Assembly (NCBI GenBank): GCA_016125095.1
Contig: WGMK01000010.1
Location: forward strand, 1-64,000
Origin: Candidatus Hydrogenedens sp.
Lineage (GTDB): Bacteria > Hydrogenedentota > Hydrogenedentia > Hydrogenedentales > JAEUWI01
DNA length: 64,000 bases
Direction of reading: 5' to 3'
Shown here: positions 25,966 through 34,788 of the stretch, piece after piece
Position numbering within the stretch: position 1 is the stretch's first letter
Layout: every line of letters starts with the position of its first letter
The notes under the pieces: generated by a model
Seen by the model: the letters and a program-made list of their open reading frames with translations, nothing else
Database searches by the model: none
Told to the model about the DNA's origin: nothing
Position numbers and translations under genes: made by a program

Positions 25966-27347
25966 TGCATGCCATGCAGCGGTTGATGCTGTTTCTCGCC
26001 TTGACGGGAACGGCCGTGGCGAGTGCGCAGTCGCCGGTGTCTTCGTGGATTTCGTCCGAGGACGGCACGCATCTGCTGGCCGAACAGCCGGCGCTGGCGT
26101 GGTCCGAAGGACCCTGCGAAGCCGAAGGGCAACTCTTCATCGACCCCGGTCAGACCGCGCAGTCCATTCTGGGTCTCGGTGCCTCGCTCGAGCACGCCAC
26201 CTGCTACAACCTCTCGCTCCTCGGCGACGCGGACCGGGACGCTGTATTGCGGAAGCTGGTGCATCCGGCCGACGGCATCGGGATGAACCTGATGCGGATC
26301 TGTATCGGCACGTCCGACTTTGTGGGCGAAGACTGGTATTCCTACTGCGACACGCCCGACAACGCGCCCGATCCAGAGCTAACTCACTTCAGCATCGAGA
26401 AGGATCGCGCCTATGTGCTGCCGGCGTTGCGCGCCGCCTTGCGTATCAATCCGGATCTGAAGTTCATCGCGGCACCCTGGAGCCCGCCCGCCTGGATGAA
26501 GACCAACGGAAGCATGCTCGCCGGGAAGCTGAAACCGGAATACTACGACGCCTTCGCCCGATACCTCGTCAAGTTCATCGAGGCCTACGCCGCCGAGGGC
26601 ATTCCGATTCACTCCATTACGCCCCAAAACGAACCGGACTTTCCGAATCCCAAGTATCCCACCTGCTTCTACAAGCCCGAGGACGAGATGATTTTCATCC
26701 GCGATCACCTCGGGCCGTTGATGAAAGCCAAGGGATCGACCACCGAAATCTGGTGCCTCGACCACAACTGGAATCTGCTGGATTTCCCGGAGACCATCTA
26801 CGGCGATCCGGTTGCCCGCGAGTATGTGAGCGGTACGGCCTTTCATCTCTATGAAGGCCAGCCCGAGGCGCAGTCCCAGGTGCACGAGGCCTTCCCGGAC
26901 AAGGCCGTTTACTTCACCGAGGGGTCAACGTTTTGGACCCGTGGTGCCGTTCAGATCATCGAGATACTCCAGCACTGGTCGCGGAGTTACAACGCCTGGG
27001 TGGTCATGCTCGACGAGGACCGCAAGCCCAACAACGGCCCCCACATGGCCAGCCAGACTTCGGTTGAACTGAAGAAGGATGGCACGGTCGCCTACAACTT
27101 CGATTATTACATGTATGGCCATTTCACCAAGTTTATCGCCCGCGGCGCCGAGCGCCTTGTTTCAGAGCCGGGTGATCGCCGGTTCAACCGCATCGGCTTC
27201 AAGAATCCCGATGGCAGCATCGTGGTGGTGGCCGCCAACCCGATGCGGACGGACCGCACCTTCTCCGTGCATCTGGGGGATAAACATTTCCGTGCAACAA
27301 TTCCTGGCCGGTCGTTGGTCACTTTTCGGTGGGGGATGGACTCGTGA
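25965..27347 (+). CDS. Secreted GH30-family glycoside hydrolase (glucosylceramidase-like)
   Basis: A 460-residue exported enzyme with a signal peptide (cleavage near ASA-QS). The fold and motifs match family GH30: the general acid/base Glu223 in TPQNEPDF and the nucleophile Glu319 in YFTEGSTFW, with APWSPPAWMKTN preceding. A short beta-domain closes the C-terminus (VVVAANP...FSVHLGD). Known GH30 activities include glucosylceramidase, beta-1,6-glucanase and xylanase; the exact substrate cannot be told. ATG 25974 is an alternative start. The stop is overlapped by the GTG of the ankyrin protein. Confidence 0.87.
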   Translation: MHAMQRLMLFLALTGTAVASAQSPVSSWISSEDGTHLLAEQPALAWSEGPCEAEGQLFIDPGQTAQSILGLGASLEHATCYNLSLLGDADRDAVLRKLVHPADGIGMNLMRICIGTSDFVGEDWYSYCDTPDNAPDPELTHFSIEKDRAYVLPALRAALRINPDLKFIAAPWSPPAWMKTNGSMLAGKLKPEYYDAFARYLVKFIEAYAAEGIPIHSITPQNEPDFPNPKYPTCFYKPEDEMIFIRDHLGPLMKAKGSTTEIWCLDHNWNLLDFPETIYGDPVAREYVSGTAFHLYEGQPEAQSQVHEAFPDKAVYFTEGSTFWTRGAVQIIEILQHWSRSYNAWVVMLDEDRKPNNGPHMASQTSVELKKDGTVAYNFDYYMYGHFTKFIARGAERLVSEPGDRRFNRIGFKNPDGSIVVVAANPMRTDRTFSVHLGDKHFRATIPGRSLVTFRWGMDS

Positions 27348-29902
27348 AGCATTGGGCCCTCGCGATATGCAGCTGTGCAGCCGCCTTGGCCGCTTGGCAG
27401 GTATTGGCACAGGCCCCCCCTGAGCCCGTAGCAGCGTTGCAGCCGCCAGCGGACCCGGATCGCGCCATCACGCCGCCGCTTTCAACACGCCTCGCGCGCG
27501 TGATGTTGTACCCCACGCTCCGCGAAGCCGTCGAAGCGTGCGACCTCTATGGCGCGCTGGAGCACATACAGGCCGAAGAGCCGCTGCCCGGCGAGACCAA
27601 GGAAGAGATGCTGCGGCTGGCCGCAGAGGGCGGCTGCCCCGAAATCGCGGCGGAGATGGTGCGCGAGGAAGCCAACATCAACGCGCTCGATGCCTTGGGC
27701 CGCTCCGCGCTGCATCTGGCCGCCGCGGCCGATCGCGTCTATACCATCGATACCATCATGCGGCACGGGGGCAATCCGGACTTTCCCCGGCGCGACGGAT
27801 TCTATCCGCTGCATGTGGCTGCGCAGGCCGGCGGCTATGAATCGGTGCATGCGCTGCTGCATTACGGCGCCAACTTGGACGGGGTTACGCTGACCCAGGC
27901 GCCGGAGCCTGCCGTGTTGATCGCCACCAAGGCCGGCAAGACGGATACCATCGAGTTGTTCGATGGCATTGGGCTGGTGTCCACCATTTTCGAGCTCGTG
28001 GTGTACGGCGATATCGATGGTGTGCGCAGACGGCTCAATGAGAATCCGGATCTCGTTAACGAGGCCGATGGTATCCGGGAAGTGCCGATACACAAGGCGG
28101 TGCGCTCGGGCAATCTCGAAGTGGCCCGGATGCTGCTCGATTTCGGCGCGCGCCCGAATCATAACGGTGTCGATGGCGTCACCCCGATAATCATCGCGGC
28201 GCTTCAAGACGACGGCCCCATGGTGGATCTCTTGCTTGAGCGAGGAGCGGACCTGAACGGCGCGGATGCTTCCTTCGCGAAGAACCGCACATTGCACGCC
28301 GTCGTAATGAAGGGTTCCCAGGCGATGCTGGAAAAGCTGCTGGCACTGGGTGCGGACCCCAATGGTACCAATGCCCTCGGTGAAACCCCGCTCCATTTGG
28401 CCGTGGCGGATGGTCTGCATGCAAAACTTAAGGTGCTGATGGAAGCGGGTGCGGATCCCGCGTTCCGGATGAATGATGGCAAAACCCCGCTGCATGTGGC
28501 CGTCGAGTCGCAGCGCATCGATATGGTGACTTCGCTGCTCGAACTTGGTGCGCCTGTTTCCGAACGGGACTTGGCTCGTCGGACGCCTCTTCACCTGGCC
28601 GCCCTCGCTGGAAACTACGAAATCGCCAACCTTCTGCTGGCGCATGGCGCGCGTACCGAACTCGAGGACCAGCGCGGCCGGTCCGCGCTGGCGGAAGCCG
28701 CGCGGCTGGGGCATACCTCAATCGTGACGTTGCTCTTGGCCCACGGCGCGCCGGTGAACGAGCGCGACTTGCACGGCCGAACGCCGCTCCATCACGCCAC
28801 GGCGGGCAACCACAACGAGATTGTGGTGCAATTACTTGACGCCGGCGCCGACGTAAACGAACTTGACGAGGAAGGCCATGGTCCCCTGTGGACCGCCTTC
28901 GATGTCGCATCGATGCAGTCCGCCCGGCTCTTCGCCGAGCGCGGCGCCGATATGAATGTCCGCGATGTTCAGGGACGTTCGCTGCTCTATGCGGCGGTTC
29001 AGGCGGAAAGCACGGCCTTCGCGCTCTGGCTGCTCGATCAGGGCTTATCGGCGAACGACGTCGATTTCGGCGGGCGCACGCCGCTGCACGAAGCCGCCCG
29101 TTACGGTTCGCCGCCGACGGCGCGGCTGCTGGTGGAGCGCGGTGCGCCGATTGACGCTACCGATCCCGCCGGCCGCACGCCGATGCACTTGGCCGCCGCG
29201 CGCGGGCATATTCTCATGGTCAAGGAACTGGGCGAGCTCGGCGCGCGGTTCGACATGCCGGACCAGGATGGTTGGTACGCTATTCATCATGCCGCCGCCC
29301 ACGGGCACTGGGGCCCCATCCAGTACTTCATTCTGCGCGGGCAGCCGATTGATATCACGACCGCCAACGGCGACACCGCGCTGCACCTTTCCGCTCGCGC
29401 TGGTTACATGCGCACGGCGTCCTTGCTGGCGGGTAAGTCTTCCGATTTGCTCGCCCTCAACCAGGACGGGATGACGCCCATCATGGTTGCCGAGGCGTCG
29501 CGGCCGATTCTCGGCTGGGAGGTGTCCCGCACGCCGGACCTGGCGGACCGCGAATTGGCCATGCAGATCACGCACAATTACCTGCGGCTGGCCATGTGCG
29601 AATACGTTACCGAACTTATCGGCAAGGCCGACCCCGATGAGCTGCGACAATTGCTCGAACTGCACCCGGAGTTTGCCAATTACTTTTTCCAGGGCTGGAC
29701 GCCGCTGCATCGCGCGGTCATGAACAACAGTCTGCCGCTGGTAGAAGTCCTGCTGGAATTCGATGCCGATCCGCTTCAGAAAGATGAAAAGGGCGATTTG
29801 CAGAGTCCGCTCGATTTGGCTTCCCGGTTTGAGTCGGTCGAGATGGTACATGCTCTCCGCCAGGCCGCCGAGAAACGCACGGCGTCAGCCTCGGCGAAAT
29901 AA
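27344..29902 (+). CDS. Exported ankyrin-repeat protein
   Basis: An 852-residue protein with a signal peptide (after VKHWALAICSCAAALAAWQ, cleavage near VLA-QA), then about 20 ankyrin repeats of roughly 33 residues with the G-x-TPLHxAA and LLxxGAxxx signatures. GTG 27344 forms a 4-bp GTGA overlap with the GH30 stop. GTG 27329 is a less likely start. Ankyrin domains bind protein partners. Export together with a glycosidase is unusual and suggests an envelope or extracellular scaffold, but that is inference. Long repeats of this kind also occur in host-directed effectors, for which there is no other sign here. Confidence 0.82.
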   Translation: MKHWALAICSCAAALAAWQVLAQAPPEPVAALQPPADPDRAITPPLSTRLARVMLYPTLREAVEACDLYGALEHIQAEEPLPGETKEEMLRLAAEGGCPEIAAEMVREEANINALDALGRSALHLAAAADRVYTIDTIMRHGGNPDFPRRDGFYPLHVAAQAGGYESVHALLHYGANLDGVTLTQAPEPAVLIATKAGKTDTIELFDGIGLVSTIFELVVYGDIDGVRRRLNENPDLVNEADGIREVPIHKAVRSGNLEVARMLLDFGARPNHNGVDGVTPIIIAALQDDGPMVDLLLERGADLNGADASFAKNRTLHAVVMKGSQAMLEKLLALGADPNGTNALGETPLHLAVADGLHAKLKVLMEAGADPAFRMNDGKTPLHVAVESQRIDMVTSLLELGAPVSERDLARRTPLHLAALAGNYEIANLLLAHGARTELEDQRGRSALAEAARLGHTSIVTLLLAHGAPVNERDLHGRTPLHHATAGNHNEIVVQLLDAGADVNELDEEGHGPLWTAFDVASMQSARLFAERGADMNVRDVQGRSLLYAAVQAESTAFALWLLDQGLSANDVDFGGRTPLHEAARYGSPPTARLLVERGAPIDATDPAGRTPMHLAAARGHILMVKELGELGARFDMPDQDGWYAIHHAAAHGHWGPIQYFILRGQPIDITTANGDTALHLSARAGYMRTASLLAGKSSDLLALNQDGMTPIMVAEASRPILGWEVSRTPDLADRELAMQITHNYLRLAMCEYVTELIGKADPDELRQLLELHPEFANYFFQGWTPLHRAVMNNSLPLVEVLLEFDADPLQKDEKGDLQSPLDLASRFESVEMVHALRQAAEKRTASASAK

Positions 29903-30715
29903 ATCTGGGACGTCGCTGGCCCGGATCGGCCGGGGTGATTCCGTCAGGCCGACGCGCCATGCGGCCTCGCCCAGCAGATTTTCTGGCGGCTCGCCCGCGA
30001 GGCGCCGCTGCAGGATGGCGGCCGAGGCAGCGCGTTTGCTCAGCTTCTGTCCGCTCGTATCGTCCAGGAGGAGCGGGTGGTGCAGCCACTGCGGCGCTAT
30101 TTGGCGCCCCAGCATTTGTGCTAGCAGCATCTGGCGTCCAGTAGATTCCAGCAGGTCTTCGCCGCGAACGACGAGATCAATACCCTGGTCCCAGTCGTCG
30201 GCCACCACGGCGAACTGATAGGTCCAGTGCCCATGGCGGTCGCGAATCGCGACGTCGCCGCACTGCCGCCATGGACTCTGTTTCAGGCTGCCGAGCCGCA
30301 GGTCGCTGAATTCGACGGATGATTCTGGAAGGCGCAGACGCCACGTTGCGTCGTTGGAAAATGGCAGGCCCCGATCGCGGCAATGGCCGTCGTACCGGAG
30401 CTCGCCCTCCTGCGGCCCCGTGCGCGCGAGTATATCGGCGCGCGAACAGGTGCAGGCGTATAGCGCCCGGCCATTGCGCAGGTGATCGGCGAGCTCGTGG
30501 TAGCGCGCGTCCCGGTCGCGCTGGTTCAATACCGATTGTCCGTGCCAGGCATCGCCCTCGAACCCGAGCCAGGCTAGATCCTCAAGGATGGCCGACTCGT
30601 ACTCGGGGCGATGGCGCGACTGATCATGGTCCTCGATTCGAATGAGAACGCGGCCCCCTGCAGCACGGGCCACGCCCCACACGAACAAGGCGTGTGCGAC
30701 GTGGCCCAAGTGCAA
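29885..30715 (-). CDS. gluQ: Glutamyl-Q tRNA(Asp) synthetase, start apparently disrupted
   Basis: A truncated GluRS paralogue that attaches glutamate to queuosine in tRNA(Asp). It has the class-I HLGH motif (HIGH) in YLHLGHVAHA, a Cys-containing CTCSRADI segment and QKLSKR (KMSKS-like), and lacks the anticodon-binding domain, as the family does. The first canonical start in frame is TTG 30715, but it cuts off RFAPSTTGY, a conserved part of the active site that is encoded in the same frame up to about 30760. An ATG at 30765 is one base out of frame: a single missing G in the run at 30761-30763 would restore MGLAAPTTRFAPS. This is either a sequencing error, a real frameshift or a non-canonical start. 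The 3' end overlaps the convergent ankyrin gene by 18 bp. Confidence 0.82.
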   Translation of the reverse strand: MHLGHVAHALFVWGVARAAGGRVLIRIEDHDQSRHRPEYESAILEDLAWLGFEGDAWHGQSVLNQRDRDARYHELADHLRNGRALYACTCSRADILARTGPQEGELRYDGHCRDRGLPFSNDATWRLRLPESSVEFSDLRLGSLKQSPWRQCGDVAIRDRHGHWTYQFAVVADDWDQGIDLVVRGEDLLESTGRQMLLAQMLGRQIAPQWLHHPLLLDDTSGQKLSKRAASAAILQRRLAGEPPENLLGEAAWRVGLTESPRPIRASDVPDLFRRG

Positions 30716-30777
30716 GTAACCCGTCGTGCTGGGCGCGAAGCGCGTCGTAGGCGCCGCGAGCCCATTCGTTTGTAGAT

Positions 30778-31734
30778 CTATTCCCAGCCGTAACGCTCCA
30801 CGCGCGGCATCGGCTTGCCCTCGCGCTGCAGATGGCGCAGCTCGCGGTACGAAATCGGCTCAATGCCCTGCGCAATCATCCATTCGCGCGTCTCCGGCAG
30901 CGCGAAGAACTCAGCGTCCGCCGTGCGGCGCGCGGCCGTGCCCGTCGTGTCCTGCATTTCCGGCGTCATCTGGCCACAGTGTATGAGGATTTCCGTCACC
31001 TTGCCCGCGGGAATCTTGGACATCACGTCTTTCCAGTACTGCTCCGTACCTTCCATGCTGGTGTCCTTGGGGCCGTCCATGATGAGCTCCTCGCAGTGCA
31101 GCACGCCGTTCTCGTCGGCATAGTCCACCAAGTCCTCGGCGTTGAACTGCGCCATCATTTCCCGGCTGGCGATACGGCAGGGGAGATTAAACTCCTTCGC
31201 GATGTCGATGTAGAGCTTGTGGTAGCCGGGGGCGTACTGCATCGCGCCCATGTGGGAATCGATGTGCGTCGCGTCCAGGCCGGCGTCCAGCGCGCGCTTC
31301 ACCTGCGCCCGGATTTCATGTCCCACCTGCACGATGTCGGCGTTCAGGTACACGGCCGGCACGTCTTCATAAAAAAAGCCCAGCTTGTCCACCAGCGAGG
31401 GGGCCGCTTCGGCGCCCACCACCGGGCCCCACTTGTAGTATTTCCACTCGCTCGTGAGCACGGTATGCACCCCGGCGCTCACCGGATGGTTCTTCGCAAA
31501 ATCCACCGCCTGCAGGAACCACGGGCAGGTCACCATGATGGTGGCCGAGGTCAGGCCGCCGCCCTTGTAAGCCTTTTCCGTGCCGGTGTTGGTCGCCTGG
31601 TTCATGCCGAAGTCGTCGCCATTGACGATCAGCAGGCGCGCGTCGGGCTCGAAGCCCAGCCGCTCGACAAGCGAGGGCTCGGCGGCCGCCGCCACGCCGG
31701 CCGCCAGCAGGGCGGCCAAGGTCAGTTTCCACAT
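30778..31734 (-). CDS. Secreted ChbG/YdjC-family carbohydrate deacetylase-like protein
   Basis: A 318-residue protein with a signal peptide (MWKLTLAALLAAGVAAAAE). The YdjC-like fold is recognised by NGDDFGMNQATN (the catalytic and metal-binding aspartates), HTVLTSEW, and HIDSHMGAM with metal-binding His residues. A late EILIHCGQMTPEM is also typical. Characterised members remove acetyl groups from chito-oligosaccharides. Export suggests action on extracellular or periplasmic sugars. The start has AAAGGA upstream. It lies 41 bp after the enoyl-CoA hydratase gene on the same strand. Confidence 0.82.
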   Translation of the reverse strand: MWKLTLAALLAAGVAAAAEPSLVERLGFEPDARLLIVNGDDFGMNQATNTGTEKAYKGGGLTSATIMVTCPWFLQAVDFAKNHPVSAGVHTVLTSEWKYYKWGPVVGAEAAPSLVDKLGFFYEDVPAVYLNADIVQVGHEIRAQVKRALDAGLDATHIDSHMGAMQYAPGYHKLYIDIAKEFNLPCRIASREMMAQFNAEDLVDYADENGVLHCEELIMDGPKDTSMEGTEQYWKDVMSKIPAGKVTEILIHCGQMTPEMQDTTGTAARRTADAEFFALPETREWMIAQGIEPISYRELRHLQREGKPMPRVERYGWE

Positions 31735-31775
31735 CGTAATCGGTCCTTTCGTTCGCGCTCGTGCGCGCCGGTTTG

Positions 31776-32543
31776 CTAAGCCTGCCAGTTCGGCGGCCGT
31801 TTCTCGGTGAATGCGAGCATGCCCTCCTGCGCCGCGGCGCTCTGGCGCACGCGCACGTGAAGCCCCAGTGCCGCTTCCAGATGGGTATCGACCTCCACCG
31901 GGTAGAGCCCGTTCAGGAATTCCTTCGTAATCTGCAGCGCCTCGGGCGCACCCATCAGAATCTGGTCGATCAGTAGGTCGGTTTGCTCCTGCAGGCAATC
32001 GCTGGGCACCGCCCGGTTCAGCAGGCCCATGGCGCAGGCGCGCTCGCCGGAAATGATTTCGCCCGTAAGCAGCAGTTCGCGTGCGTGCCGCTCGTGCAGC
32101 TGCCGGCGCGCGAAGGTCATCACCAGCCCGGCCACGAGCCCGCGGCGCACTTCAGGGTAACCGAACTTCGCATCGACTTCCGCCAGGGCGAAATCGCACG
32201 CGCTCACCAGGCCGAGCCCCCCCGCGATGGCCGCGCCGCGCACCTGCGCAATGACGACCTTCGGGAAGTGGTAAAGCGTGCGCAGCGAACGCGCAATCAA
32301 CTCGGCGGAGCGGTGGGCGATTTCCGGATCCTGGGCCTCCGACATGTCGAGCCCGGCGCAGAACACCGGTCCTTCGCCGGAGAGTACCGCCACACGGACG
32401 GCGTCGTCCTGGGCCAAGGTATCAAGCTCGCCGCAGAGGGCCTCGAGCAGCGCCACGTTGAGCGCGTTCCGCTTGTCGGGACGGTTCAGGGAAACCCGCG
32501 CGACGCCATTTGCATCGCTCGATACCAGCACCAATTCGCTCAT
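31776..32543 (-). CDS. Enoyl-CoA hydratase/isomerase family protein (methylglutaconyl-CoA hydratase-like)
   Basis: A 255-residue crotonase-fold protein with the oxyanion-hole motifs CAGLDM and RGAAIAGGLGLVSACD. One catalytic Glu is kept in YPEVRRGL. The position that usually carries the second Glu (GGGCELA in mitochondrial ECH) is Leu in GGLGLVS, a pattern I associate with LiuC/methylglutaconyl-CoA hydratase-like members. The substrate is therefore probably a branched or carboxylated enoyl-CoA, but this is not certain. It precedes the YdjC-like gene without metabolic logic. Confidence 0.85.
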   Translation of the reverse strand: MSELVLVSSDANGVARVSLNRPDKRNALNVALLEALCGELDTLAQDDAVRVAVLSGEGPVFCAGLDMSEAQDPEIAHRSAELIARSLRTLYHFPKVVIAQVRGAAIAGGLGLVSACDFALAEVDAKFGYPEVRRGLVAGLVMTFARRQLHERHARELLLTGEIISGERACAMGLLNRAVPSDCLQEQTDLLIDQILMGAPEALQITKEFLNGLYPVEVDTHLEAALGLHVRVRQSAAAQEGMLAFTEKRPPNWQA

Positions 32544-32568
32544 GCAGCAACTCCCATGGACACACCGG

Positions 32569-32904
32569 CTAGAACAGGGAAAAGAATCCCCGCAGCATCA
32601 GGTAGATCATCAGTATAACAACCACGCAGCCGCAACCGCAGCCGGGACTTCCCCCGGAGTAGGTGCGGGTATACTGCTGAAACACGAAGGGCCGCCCGCC
32701 GCGCATGCCGCGGATAAACACCTCGGCTTCGGGCGGAATGCCACCCGCCTCCGGGCCGGCGCCGGGCCGCACGATTGCCGGGGCAATCTCGGTTACCTCG
32801 CGCCGTTGCGCCCCGCATTCCCCGCATGCGGATACGCCGGGAGCGCCCGCGAGTTCGTCCGGCACGATTTCAGCGCCGCATTGCGCACACAGTCGTTTCT
32901 TCAA
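32569..32904 (-). CDS. Small zinc-ribbon membrane protein of unknown function
   Basis: A 111-residue protein. The N-terminus carries two Cys pairs (CAQCGAE and CGECGAQ) forming a zinc ribbon. The middle is Pro/Gly-rich and the C-terminus is a single transmembrane helix introduced by GCGCGC. The Cys cluster at the membrane border might bind metal or be lipid-modified. I do not recognise a family. It lies 25 bp before the enoyl-CoA hydratase and behind a terminator-like hairpin from the VWA gene. Confidence 0.6.
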   Translation of the reverse strand: MKKRLCAQCGAEIVPDELAGAPGVSACGECGAQRREVTEIAPAIVRPGAGPEAGGIPPEAEVFIRGMRGGRPFVFQQYTRTYSGGSPGCGCGCVVVILMIYLMLRGFFSLF

Positions 32905-32933
32905 AGAGCGGCCTCTTGGGATTGGAAATGGAA

Positions 32934-32965
32934 ACGCGCGCGGCGGGGTAGGCCGCCGCGCGCGT
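32934..32965 (-). terminator. Hairpin terminator after the VWA lipoprotein
   Basis: A perfect 13-bp stem (32934-32946 paired with 32953-32965, loop of six) lies 18 bp beyond the VWA stop codon on the minus strand. It is followed on that strand by TTTCCATTTCC, a weak T-tract. It separates the VWA gene from the small zinc-ribbon gene. Confidence 0.6.
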
Positions 32966-32982
32966 ATTGTAGCGGATTCGGG

Positions 32983-34665
32983 CTAGAAGCCGTCGATCTC
33001 GAAGGTCTGGCCCTGCGTATAGATGCCGTTGTCCACCGAAATGTCGGTAAAGATATCGTCTTCCGGCGCCAGCAGCACGGGGAAGTCGAAGCGGAGCAGC
33101 GGCCCGAGGCTGGCGAAGGGCAGCGGCGTATCGTCCGTGCTGGTCAGGGTAATCCGGATATCGCGCGCCTTCACGTTGCGCGTCGCAATGCTCCAGTCGC
33201 CAATCAGTCCATTCTGCCCTTTCTCGACCAGCGACACCACGAAATTGTGCGGGCTCGATACGTTCAGCACCAGCTGGGTAATCTGCCGCGGCACGTATTG
33301 CGCGCGCAGGAACACCGTGGTCGTCTGCGTGTTGTCCGATTGCACCAGGAACAGCTTGCCCTTGCGCACGTCGCCGGCATAGCTCGACGGGCGGAACTTG
33401 TCGGGCGACGTGTAGTTCGTCGAGGCATTGTTCAGGCCGAGCGTGAAGCGCGGCGTGAATTCGCCGCTGCGCTGGCCCGACGCCCAGCGCACCGTATACT
33501 GCGCCTCGAGGTCGTTCACCACTTGCTGAAACGACTCGGCCAGCTGGGCCGAGGTGTTCGCCGGAATATAGAGGCCGCCCGTGCGCGTGGCGATATCGAT
33601 CAGCGTCACCTCGTTGATGTTCTGCCCCACGGCCACGGTGTAGATGCTGACGCCCGCGGCGTTGGCCGCGCCCACGGCGGCGTTCAGGCTCGCGACGCTT
33701 GACGTATCGTTACCGTCCGTAAAGAGCACGATGTAGCGGTCTTCCTTGTCGGGGTCCTCGCCATCGAAGCGGGTGACCGCCTGGATAATCGTGTCGTAAA
33801 TGCGCGCGAAGCCCGCGAACCCGCCGACGAAGTCGTCCTGGATGGTATCGATTTGCGCACGCAGGAAATCGCGGTCGGTGGTGAACTCCGCCACGCGCTG
33901 CGCATCGCGGTCGTCCACGTGGAATTCCGTCACGCCCACCAGTGCGTCGTCGTTCAGCGCGGGCAGGAAAACGTTCTTCGCCGCGTCTTCCATGGCGGCA
34001 ATCGCGCCGGGCACCGCCTGCAGCGTGAGCGAGTAATCGAGTACCAGTTCCACGAGCAGCTGGCGCGATGCCGCGCGCTGCAACTGCAGGCCCGATTCAA
34101 ACGTCACCGCCGTGTCGCCTTCGGTCGCGCTCAGGTTGAACTGCGCGGGCTCGGCCACCACGGCTCCGCCGTTGGCATCGCGCAAGGCGAAATTGAAATC
34201 GAGCAGGTAGGGCGACGAGAAGGTCACCTTCGGGTTCACGATGTTCAGTGGGACGCCGCTGTTGTCCTGGTTGCTCTTGACCAGCACGTCGACTGAGCGC
34301 GTGACCACACCGCGGGCGGTGAAGTCGATCCGCCCGGTGAAGTCACCCTTGCCCAGCTGCGTGCGATCGATCGTCACACGGACGCTCTGCTTGTCGAATG
34401 GGCCGTCCGTCGAATTCGGGGGCGCGCTCACCACGCCGTTTACGTCGAACAGAATCCACGAGCGGTTCGAGCCCACCGAAATTTCCAGCGTGCCCGCGTC
34501 CGGGTTGTTGTTCCACACGTCGATGAACAGCGGACGGGTGTTCAGCGCGAAGTCCAGCGTGGGATTGCTGACGTCGATGGCCTCGATTGGGCGAAAGCAC
34601 CCGGACATGGGAAGCAGGGCCGCGGCCAGTACCGCGAGCCCGGCCAGACGAAGGTGTCGCATCAT
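32983..34665 (-). CDS. VWA-domain lipoprotein
   Basis: A 560-residue protein with a lipobox (MSGC), so membrane-tethered. Residues about 25-130 resemble a BACON-type beta-domain (the NRSWILFDV pattern). About residues 200-375 form a von Willebrand factor A domain, with a MIDAS-like LVLDYSLTLQ in place of DxSxS and FTDGNDTSS as the downstream Asp motif. The MIDAS is therefore partly degenerate. A C-terminal beta-rich region follows. The likely role is protein binding at the cell surface. AGGGG lies about 9 bases upstream of ATG 34665. Confidence 0.78.
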   Translation of the reverse strand: MMRHLRLAGLAVLAAALLPMSGCFRPIEAIDVSNPTLDFALNTRPLFIDVWNNNPDAGTLEISVGSNRSWILFDVNGVVSAPPNSTDGPFDKQSVRVTIDRTQLGKGDFTGRIDFTARGVVTRSVDVLVKSNQDNSGVPLNIVNPKVTFSSPYLLDFNFALRDANGGAVVAEPAQFNLSATEGDTAVTFESGLQLQRAASRQLLVELVLDYSLTLQAVPGAIAAMEDAAKNVFLPALNDDALVGVTEFHVDDRDAQRVAEFTTDRDFLRAQIDTIQDDFVGGFAGFARIYDTIIQAVTRFDGEDPDKEDRYIVLFTDGNDTSSVASLNAAVGAANAAGVSIYTVAVGQNINEVTLIDIATRTGGLYIPANTSAQLAESFQQVVNDLEAQYTVRWASGQRSGEFTPRFTLGLNNASTNYTSPDKFRPSSYAGDVRKGKLFLVQSDNTQTTTVFLRAQYVPRQITQLVLNVSSPHNFVVSLVEKGQNGLIGDWSIATRNVKARDIRITLTSTDDTPLPFASLGPLLRFDFPVLLAPEDDIFTDISVDNGIYTQGQTFEIDGF

Positions 34666-34788
34666 GATCGTACCCCTTTATTTCCGGAGACCACGCGGGC
34701 GAAATCCCGCCTCCGGTTGTATGTTGCTGCCGTTTACAGCATGCAGGAACGCTGAAAAAATTGCAAAACTCCGGCTACTGGCGGTGTC

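Noticed and set aside
30574..30765. Small gene starting at ATG 30765
   Set aside because: Its frame is antibiased and overlaps gluQ in another frame. The ATG is more likely the displaced gluQ start.
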